Made by a program: the position numbers and the translations under genes
Notes under the pieces: generated by a model
Told to the model about the DNA's origin: nothing
What the model saw: the letters and a program-made list of their open reading frames with translations, nothing else
Database searches by the model: none
Part shown: positions 1-6,686 of the stretch, piece after piece
How positions within the stretch are numbered: position 1 is the stretch's first letter
Layout of the letters: every line of letters starts with the position of its first letter
Source: Stephanodiscus triporus
Lineage: Eukaryota; Bacillariophyta; Thalassiosirophyceae; Thalassiosirales; Thalassiosiraceae
Direction: 5' to 3'
Length of the DNA: 11,859 bases
Assembly (NCBI GenBank): GCA_036939755.1
Contig: JALLAZ010000817.1
Location: 1 to 11,859 of the forward strand

Positions 1-27
1 TCGTAAAAAAATTAGTACATTACCAAG

Positions 28-45
28 TACGAATAATTGTGGAAC
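28..45 (+). repeat. 18-bp terminal direct repeat, left copy
   Basis: The sequence tacgaataattgtggaac is found here and again, identically, at 8539-8556. The match does not extend to either side (g versus a before it, g versus a after it). It may be the short A1 part of a split direct repeat, or a core recombination site duplicated when a recombinase joined a circular element to its target. Its position just outside the coding region on both sides makes chance unlikely. Confidence 0.7.
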
Positions 46-442
46 GCGCGGAGTTCTCCCGGACTACCAAGTCAAGATGGCAGTAACAAGAAATGCACTC
101 GGGACAAGACCAGAGGACGGCCAGACCGCGTTTGTCCCACGGAGGTTGAAGATGAAGACTAAAGATGACACCCTCACACGCACTTGCAGTGTCAAGACAG
201 TTTAGGCACCAACCTTCTCTGGAATGCCAACATCTTCACCACCGCGCGGACAAATGCAAATAAAGGCCAAAGCCAAATCATTCACTTCTCCGACAAGTGA
301 ACTCGACCAGGGACGAGACGCAGCGAGAACCAGCAAACTGCCTGATCAGCTTTGGGCCCCAATCGCTTGGCGTCCGCTTCCCTTTTATTCTTCTGATTGT
401 TACTTTGAGTTCCTTTTGGGTCGTCCGCCTCCAGGTCCCATT
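46..442 (+). promoter_or_regulatory. 5' leader of the retroelement with upstream ORF
   Basis: This stretch lies between the left repeat and the chosen ORF1 start. It holds a short open frame (ATG at 77, TAG at 203-205, 42 codons), which could dampen translation of ORF1. A second ATG at 224 is in frame with ORF1 and would add 73 residues. The segment before 443 is pyrimidine-rich and ends 'gcctccag' at 438, which resembles a 3' splice site, so a leader intron is possible. I saw no recognisable core promoter motif. Confidence 0.35.
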
Positions 443-2942
443 ATGTCGACTGGATCTGATCGAGGCGTGCCACGCCGCCAGCGGTTCGCTCCCTCCGAGC
501 TGGACCCTGCTGTGCGCGGTCGCGACGAGGTTGACACCCTCGACCTCAAGTCCCTCACCATCGTGCCGTCGATCGACACTGGCAGTTGGGCTCTGGTGGG
601 CATGGCTCCCAGCGCCATCTGCTCTCTCTCTACTGCCTCTCGCGCCGGTACGCATCAGGCAGCGGGTTCGCCCAGGGGGGCCATCTCCGTCGCATCGGGG
701 CTCACTTCTGAGGCTCCGCCTCCCCCTCCGCCACAGGCTTCTCGGGTGGCTCCGGGGGCTGGGGTGGGGGGGGGGGTGGGCCCGAGTGGGCCAGTTTTGT
801 GGAATAACAAGAATGCCATGGGTAAGTCAAAGCAGTTCCAGTTGGTGTTAGTTGATCAGTCGATGTGTTTGGGATTCAGGTGATGTGGACTGCAAGACAT
901 TGGCCCACAAGACAAACAAGGCCGTCCTCGGCTGCAAAGCTGCTTACTGCATTCCGGCGGCGAAGCCAAAGGTCTTTGGCAGCGCGTCCTGTGCTTTTAT
1001 TCACCCGATGTTGGATACAAGCAAGCTCGTCGACTCCGTCAGGACCTCGCTCGACGATCACGCGTTTGAGCTCACCACTCAAGAATGGGAGGCTTTCATC
1101 CCCAAGGCTTTGCGCTCCTTCAAGCTACTTGAGAGAGAACAAGAACGGGTTTTAAGTGCTCCGCCTTCGGTGGAGGATGCCAGCGAGGACGAGTCAAGCG
1201 ATGACAAGGACGGCTACAATGTCCTGCCAGAGTACATGTTTGACACCCCGTCCCAATTCAAATGGGCAAATTCTTCCTACAGCATCACTGAGCCTGACCT
1301 ATCAAGCGAGATTGACGACGATGAGTCAAAAATCGACGCTCGCTGGCTTCGCGAGCAAGAAATACGCAACGCCATCAAGAGCTTAACTGCTTCTCTCAAG
1401 GGGGTCGCTTCGCAGCAGCGAGACGACTCACGTTTCATCCTAGAGTACATCTGGGGCTCTGTTCGGACTTTAATGATAGAGATCAACCAAGGCAGAAGGC
1501 GCCTACGCGACCTCAAGGATGACATCGGGGACGTGGCCCAACTTTGGGACATGCACGACATACATGATGTGACGGATGGGGTTGTTGAGGCCCTCGTGCA
1601 AGCCCTGGCCTGCGGCAGTCGTGCCAAGGTCCAAAAGGCTCTCAATGGCATTGACCACCTAACGGACCTTTGCGGACTTTGCGGAGAGATTGATGCTGAC
1701 CACCGAGATGCTACAACCTATGCTCTCAAGAAGATCAACGAGGTGATATTCCGAGTCAACGCGTTGGAGACCACGGGCGTATCAGGGCAAAATGCGGGGG
1801 GTGTCAACATGAGCACTGTCATCAGTGACGCATACGGCATCCCCGTGTCCACGATTGGGGATTTGTTCACCGGCCTGTCCAACCTCCGCGCGTCGAACAG
1901 CACGCTGGAGACTCGGCTTGCAAATTTGAGTGCCGACATCGCCGCGCAGGGAGGAGTTGTCTTGGATACTCTTATGTTCACGTCTGAGTCTCAGATCCTC
2001 CAGCTGGTGATGAACGAATGTCCCACAGGCGATGCTTTCGAGGTGTTCACTGATGCCACATCTCTCCCATTCTTCGATTCGAGCTACGATCCTGCCACCA
2101 ATTGGGAGAAAACTACCAAGTTCATGGCCACAGAGGGCTTATATTCTGGTGCCGCTCAGAAGGTGGTCGTCTCTTATAACCATCAGCAACCTTACTTTTA
2201 CAATGATGGCAAAACTGCGGTGGCGGGCACTCGGATCGCTGCGTTCAAGTCGACTGAGGTCTGGCGCAGAGAAGACGGGCTTGAGGGACGGCGTCATGAC
2301 ATAGAGACCTCGCTTGCATCTGCAGCGTTGGTCGCTCATGCCACCATTGACAAGAAACTCCCCGCGCGGGGCAAGCTATGGGAGTTGGCCCTGAAGATGA
2401 TCAACAAGACACTGAACTGGTATGCCACCGTCCATCGGCACTTCGATGCCGAGCTACAGCGGTTGTCTCAGGTCCATATCCCTGAAGAAGAATGCTTGAT
2501 TTTGCTCTCGGAAGAAATGATCCTGATGTTTACCATGATCCACACTATCCGGAAACAACGCATTGAGTTTACTCTCAAGGGGAAACGTGTCGAGTACATG
2601 GTGCGATGCATTTGGTTGACTTTAAAAGCCCACGCGGTGATGGAGGAGTTTATCAAAAGCGGTCTCGTGTACAACCCTACCATTTCTGCCACCTTCATCC
2701 ATTTTCTCACCAAGCAAACAGGGCAGAATGTGTCTTCTGGTGTGGGCAGTCAGCTCAAATCCATGACCGACGCTCTTGCTCAGGTGAAGGCCTCCGCCAA
2801 AGAGGCCAGCGAAGCTGCCCGTGAGGCCACCAAAGCCTCCAAGGAAGCTATCACCTGCTCCGTTTCGGCTACTAACGCGGCTGACAAGGTCTCCAATGAG
2901 TTGAAGAGCATCTTAGCTAAGAATACTACCCTCAAAAAGTGA
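443..2942 (+). CDS. ORF1, Gag-position protein of the retroelement (one intron)
   Basis: Joining 443-821 to 880-2942 gives 813 codons ending in TGA. The join crosses a phase-1 intron: the last base of exon 1 and the first two of exon 2 make a Gly codon. I do not recognise a domain. Visible features are an Arg/Ser-rich start, a proline run near residue 92, a Gly/Val-rich stretch near 104-113, an acidic Asp/Glu/Ser stretch near 224-235, a Cys/His cluster CGLCGEIDADH near 391, and an Ala/Lys/Glu-rich C-terminal segment (about 747-813) that should form a coiled coil. No classical CCHC zinc knuckle is present. Its place upstream of pol, its length and the terminal coiled coil fit a Gag-like nucleic-acid packaging protein, by inference only. 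An in-frame ATG at 224 would give 886 residues; 443 is preferred because the sequence before it looks like leader. Unlike pol, the frame is intact over 2.4 kb. Confidence 0.7.
754..780 (+). other. G-rich tract with G-quadruplex potential
   Basis: Four G-runs of 5, 4, 11 and 3 bases are separated by loops of CT, T and T, which satisfies the usual G-quadruplex pattern on the sense strand. The tract codes for the Gly/Val stretch of ORF1 and ends 41 bp before the intron donor. The 11-G run (766-776) is also a likely site of length variation or sequencing error. The spliced frame works with the length given. Confidence 0.5.
822..879 (+). other. 58-bp spliceosomal intron in ORF1
   Basis: The donor is ATGG|GTAAGT at 822 and the acceptor is TTTGGGATTCAG ending at 879. 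Exon 1 (frame 2) runs into a TGA at 881-883 if unspliced. Splicing joins it to the 2-kb open frame 3 without a stop. The spliced junction reads NAMG-DVDCKT. Both sites match consensus well, and the length fits the 72-95 bp introns of the formin gene in this window. Confidence 0.8.
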
Positions 2943-3167
2943 CCCACGGCGGTTGCATCACCCCTCGGGTCACACATTCGCGTCTGCTCGGGGGGTGCTG
3001 GCAATCGGGTGGTTGGTCTACCTCACGTTATATCGGGCAATTTGCGAACTGTGACCCCATCACTTCCTTTCATCATCATCGCGGGAGGGTGGCCCAGTTC
3101 GCTGATCGCGGCATTGGCCGTCGGATTACCCCTCAAGAGCGTTCACTTCCCGGCTAAATTTCATTGA
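2943..3167 (+). other. Inter-ORF gap of the retroelement
   Basis: This spacer runs from the ORF1 stop to the beginning of the pol open frame. It has stops in the relevant frames and no ATG-started ORF that resembles a protein family. Its last 50 bases are AT-richer than the surroundings. A TGA at 3165-3167 closes frame 3 directly before the pol frame opens. Confidence 0.5.
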
Positions 3168-3875
3168 TATTTTAAGCCTTCTAAGGATTCAGTTACAGCC
3201 TGGTCTTCCCCTTCTACCTTCGATCCTTCGACCGTGTCAGGGAAGGTGTTCTACATCATATCAGGCTCTTGTGGTTTTCTCTGCCGGGTGCTTCCCAGTC
3301 TCCCCCAGGCGGGCGTGCGCCGCTCAATAGTCGTGGTTGAAGGCCCTTGGCGTGGCATTTCTCGCGCTGCCGTACGTCTCATCCGTTACGAAGGGAAACA
3401 AGTCCTCTCGGACTTTGGGCTGCGACCTGTCACTTTTAACGATTGGGAGGCTGGGGGGGGCGACCGATGGGTCCCATGTGTTTGGTTTTGGCACTGCCCT
3501 CCGTTCTTCTGTGCTGCCTGCCCCCGAACCGGGGCTGGCGCTCACAATTCGGCACTTCATTGATGGCGGCTTAGAGGAATTCTTCACACGGGTAGTTCCG
3601 GTGGAGTCGATTCCGACTCATGCTTCCCCTCCTCGATCTGTTTTGTGGCATGACAACGTATTGCACTCGGTGGGTTTGTTCCCGTGTACGTTGCCACGGT
3701 CCCTGGTATACTGCCCCGCATACAGATTCCCGGGGCGCTTCATTGTGCGGTCTCTCACAATGGCGGAGCTCTTACGGCTCCACCAGATTCCTCTATCGAT
3801 GGACTGTCTATTGCTATCTTTGGACCCTTCGAAGACTCTTCCCTTTGAGGATTCGGCCTCGTCCGGGGTCTTCAA
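3168..3875 (+). pseudogene. N-terminal pol domain, possibly methyltransferase-like
   Basis: The block spans frame 3 (3168 to about 3455) and frame 1 (about 3460-3875). The first part holds SGSCGFL, then 17 residues later RSIVVVEGP. This resembles the SAM-binding motif I and the following beta-strand with an acidic residue in Rossmann methyltransferases. The second part holds VLWHDNVLHSVGLFP and, at 3748-3792, RSLTMAELLRLHQIP, close to motif IX (RxLTxxExxRLQxFP) of cytosine-C5 methyltransferases. I do not see the catalytic Pro-Cys loop or the ENV motif, so an active enzyme is not supported. The domain sits upstream of RT, whereas the DAM-like methylase known from DIRS elements lies elsewhere and is a different type. 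The identification is an inference from short motifs. Confidence 0.45.
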
Positions 3876-4672
3876 TCCGTCTTTCGACAGTTGTGGGGCC
3901 TAAGTGGGGGGGTTCAGTTTGTGAAGGGCGTGCAGGTGCACGAGATCACAGAGATCACACGTGGGGATAAGGCGGTTGGCGATGTTGGCACTTTGAATGA
4001 GGATAAGGAGGTTGGCGATGTTGGCACTTTGAAGGAGGCAACGGAGGAGACATGTAGCGCTAGTGTTAAGGGGGAGGGTCTCGGCTTGGCTCCCAGTGGT
4101 GTCACTCAACATTCTCGAGCCATGACGGCTCCCTCAACGGGGCCCGATTTTCAGCTTGTTGAGAGAGGCTCCACTGGCAAGCAAGTTAGAGATGTGGTTG
4201 AGGTTGCTGACATGCCCAGACGAAAGCCCGAGTGGTGTTTTGACCTGGGCGACGCATTCAGCAGCAGGAAGGAGAACGAGCCCCTCACTGATGAGGACAC
4301 ATTAACATCCACGGCCTCTGAGACAGTGCAGGCTCGGAAGGATACGAAGGGAGGAGGGCTTCCTGAGGGAGTGGAGGAACACGAGATTGGCCCGGTCTTG
4401 TATAACCCAGGTCCACCGTTTGTGATCGGCGACGTCATAAACTGCGAGGTCGGAAACCACGGCAGGCAGCGGGCATTTGTCATGAAGGCCCAGCACCCAC
4501 ACTACACGCCGTCTTGAGAATGGCACAACCATTGGGACGTCCACCTACGAGTCGTTCCTAGCCCCTCAATATGCCACTTGGCCAGGCAACCCGCCAGATC
4601 AGGATGACCCATTCAAGGAGGTGCGAGCAAGAGTCCGGCCAAGCAGGATGGGTTCGTACGGAGTGATCGGCG
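3876..4672 (+). pseudogene. Pol linker and region upstream of RT
   Basis: Frame 3 from about 3876 starts with QLWGLSGGVQF and passes through a hydrophilic linker. It then reaches a block with LYNPGPPFVIGDVINC and HPHYTPS, where a TGA (4515-4517) interrupts it. Frame 3 continues after the stop with HNHWDVHLRVVPS. Frame 1 then takes over near 4575 with DDPFKEVRARVRPSRMG and SYGVIGDAQRTSLQRGF up to about 4700. Parts of this should correspond to the fingers and first palm motifs of the RT, but I cannot place motif A with confidence. Confidence 0.5.
3966..4037 (+). repeat. 36-bp tandem repeat, two copies, in the pol linker
   Basis: Copies at 3966-4001 and 4002-4037 differ at only a few bases. They encode two 12-residue units around VGDVGTL. 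The unit length is a multiple of three, so the duplication keeps the frame. It lies in the low-complexity, Glu/Lys/Gly-rich stretch between the N-terminal pol domain and the RT region, where length change is probably tolerated. Confidence 0.85.
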
Positions 4673-5240
4673 ATGCACAGCGAACGTCTCTGCAGAGAGG
4701 CTTCAGACGGCAGAGAATTAAATCCGTTTCAGTGGAGTCGGATAAAGCTGAACCTGCCAGGCACACAGGATTACAACCCCTGCGAGTCATGGATCACAAA
4801 GAGGAGAGAGGATGGGAGGATAGCCTGCGACATTTTCATGTTTGTTGACGATGAGAGATTGGCGGGACCTGACGAGGAGCTCACCAGCCAGTCGGGCCAC
4901 ACCTTAGCCGCGAAGCAAAGTTACTTTGGCATGCAGGACGCAGGACGGAAGGCCCGGCCATGCAGCCAGACAACAGGGGCGTGGGCCGGAGCAATAGTTC
5001 ACGTCCTTGCACTTTTAGGAGTCTGTGTGCTGACGTTGAAGGAGAAATGGGCCAAGCTAAAGGCCAAACTTGCGAAGTGGGCAAAGGTATTGGATGAATC
5101 TCGGACCCCAAAGCTGTCCCATAAAGAGTTACTCTCTGACAGAGGCTTTCTGGTTTATGTGACCCGGACGTATCCAGCTATGGTTCCGTATCTTAAGGGG
5201 TTTCACCTGACCATCAAAAGCTGGCGGGGCGGGCGAGATG
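4673..5240 (+). pseudogene. Reverse transcriptase domain (DIRS-like)
   Basis: This is frame 2, which opens after a TGA at 4664-4666. NPFQWSRIKLNLPG (near 4721-4762) occupies the place of RT motif B. DIFMFVDDERL has the catalytic Asp pair FVDD at 4841-4852 (motif C). The stretch YFGMQDAGRKAR, then GAWAG and EKWAKLKAK, matches the motif D/E and thumb pattern of these elements. A conserved block RGFLVYVTRTYP, then PYLKGFHLTIKSW, then EEGWKL, closes the domain. In the family this enzyme copies element RNA into DNA. Here its N-terminal part is out of frame, so no complete enzyme can be made from this copy. Confidence 0.85.
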
Positions 5241-5559
5241 AGGAGGGTTGGAAACTGCAGTCCCCGGATGACGCTTCTGTCTGCTCCGAAAATTCCCTGA
5301 GCAGTCTTGACGTCGCTCGGGGAGGGAGGCATGGCCTTGATGTAGACCGGAGTACAGCTTACAGGCCGGGACGCCTGGAAGATGAGGACACCGCGGCGGC
5401 GAGTCACCGCATGAGTTTGAAGCTTGGGAAGGAGCACATCTATGCACCCGAGGATGGCGTTACCAATCCCGTCCCAAGGATGAAAGATGATATTGCAGCC
5501 TTGCAAAAGCTATCCGCCTACGAGCTGCCCCCACTCCGAGTGGTTCGTCCCTCCCAGGT

Positions 5560-5985
5560 CGTTCATGTCTTCTACGGATTCGGGGACGCGTCGGGGAAAC
5601 AATTTGGCTCCACATTGTCGGACAATTACAACTGTAGGTCAAAACTCTCCAAGGGGTCAAAGCTAGAAGGAGGATGGATCAGATTCCGTATTGGCCTATG
5701 GTCCGCGGAAGAAGAGGCAGAGAGCTCAAATTTCAAAGAGCTTCAAAATCTGGTTAACGCCATTGGTGCGGAAGCCAGGCACGGCGGAGAGCTGCTTTTA
5801 TTGAGGCACCTCAAAGTCAAGACAACTCCACCGCTTGGTGTTGGACATGAGGAAGATGGAGATGGACTTCGGATTGACCATCCATGTCATACACATCTCC
5901 GGGAAAAGGATGATTGCCCAGGGGACCGACGGGTGCTCCAGGGGATCTCTTATGGAGGGGGTGATGGCCGGTCAGGACATGCTCT
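5560..5985 (+). pseudogene. RNase H domain, missing one catalytic segment
   Basis: In frame 2, YGFGDASGKQFG supplies the first catalytic Asp (codon 5585-5587) and ESSNFKELQNL supplies the Glu (5738-5740). Near 5790 the reading moves to frame 3. After a TGA at 5802-5804 it continues GTSKSRQLH, then VLDMRKMEMDFGL and HISGKRMIAQGTDGCSRG, whose Asp (5928-5930) corresponds to the last catalytic acidic residue. The expected strand with Thr-Asp-Asn between the Glu and GTSKSR is absent, so a short deletion probably removed it. RNase H degrades the RNA template during reverse transcription; this copy should be inactive. Confidence 0.75.
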
Positions 5986-6660
5986 CGTTTGTCGATCTAG
6001 CACGGACAGCAATCGAGCGTCATCCCCCACTCCTTGACTGGGTTCGCTCGTGGACAGAGCGACCAGCCCTTGAGCCTCTAACACCGGAGGGGTGGTTTGA
6101 GGAAGGACATGGGATCACGGGGGGGGGGCCGGATCGAAACAATGTGTGGATCCCCACACACGGGAAGGCTGGGCAATTGTTCTTGTGGGCTCCTCCTCCG
6201 GCAGTGGCGGATGCCGCATGGGAGGAGCTGCTTAAGGCTCGGCACAAGAGGACGGACACCTTTCATGTTTTGTTGGTCCCCCGCATTATGACCCGAGATG
6301 GAGACGACTGTTTAACAAGGCTGTTGACTTTTCGTTCATCGTCTCACCCGGCTCACCCTTTTGGCCCGCCTCAATGTTCGAACCCTTGTGGGTCGGCATT
6401 GTTCTCCCTTTCATTAAACACAGGCCGTGGTGCCTCAAGCGAGCACCGCTGTTGGTGGAAATGGGAGGGAGACTGCGCGGGCTGCTCAAGACTCGTGAAG
6501 CCGATGCAAGGAATCTTTTGCGGAAACTTCTGTTACTCCCGAGGCGGTTGGACTCCCTGCCATTCCGTGTGGCATGCGGAGTGCTACACCTGCCTGGGCC
6601 AGGAGATCCCATGCTTCCCATGGGCGGTGATAAGAGACGAGGTCAGCAATCTTTAGCACA
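5986..6660 (+). pseudogene. Connection region between RNase H and recombinase
   Basis: Frame 3 reads WFEEGHGI, LWAPPPAVADAAWEELLKA, and RHKRTDTFHVLLVPRIM. Near 6297 the reading moves to frame 2 with WRRLFNKAVDFSFIVSPGSP and MFEPLWVGIVLPFI, then LLRKLLLLPRRL and VACGVLHLPG. It returns to frame 3 before 6654, where a TAG interrupts it. I recognise this as the conserved stretch that follows RNase H in YR retrotransposon polyproteins. Its biochemical role is not known to me. Poly-G at 6120-6127 is another fragile spot, although the frame is kept there. Confidence 0.6.
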
Positions 6661-6686
6661 AGGAGGATCAACGTCAGAAGAGGCTG

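Noticed and set aside
28..45. 18-mer as an ordinary target-site duplication
   Set aside because: YR retrotransposons do not make staggered-cut duplications, so this reading was set aside in favour of an element end or a recombination core. It is not fully excluded.
278..655. Minus-strand open frame of 125 codons opposite the leader and exon 1 of ORF1
   Set aside because: It lies opposite the GC-rich coding strand, has no recognisable protein features, and is best explained as an antisense shadow.
297..851. Frame-3 ORF of 184 codons over ORF1 exon 1
   Set aside because: Frame 2 splices cleanly into the 2-kb frame at 880. The frame-3 reading is Leu/Arg-rich without domain features and overlaps the same bases.
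1277..1651. Antisense ORF inside ORF1
   Set aside because: Composition (Ser/Arg-rich) and position opposite a long sense frame indicate a shadow.
2784..3192. Possible intron joining ORF1 (CAG|GTGAAG at 2784) to pol (GGATTCAG ending at 3192)
   Set aside because: Both sites look reasonable, but the join enters frame 1, not the frame-3 pol domain, so it does not make a Gag-Pol fusion.
4216..4260. FDLGDAF as RT motif A
   Set aside because: It resembles the motif, but it is about 205 codons from the FVDD motif, much more than usual, and it lies in a low-complexity linker.
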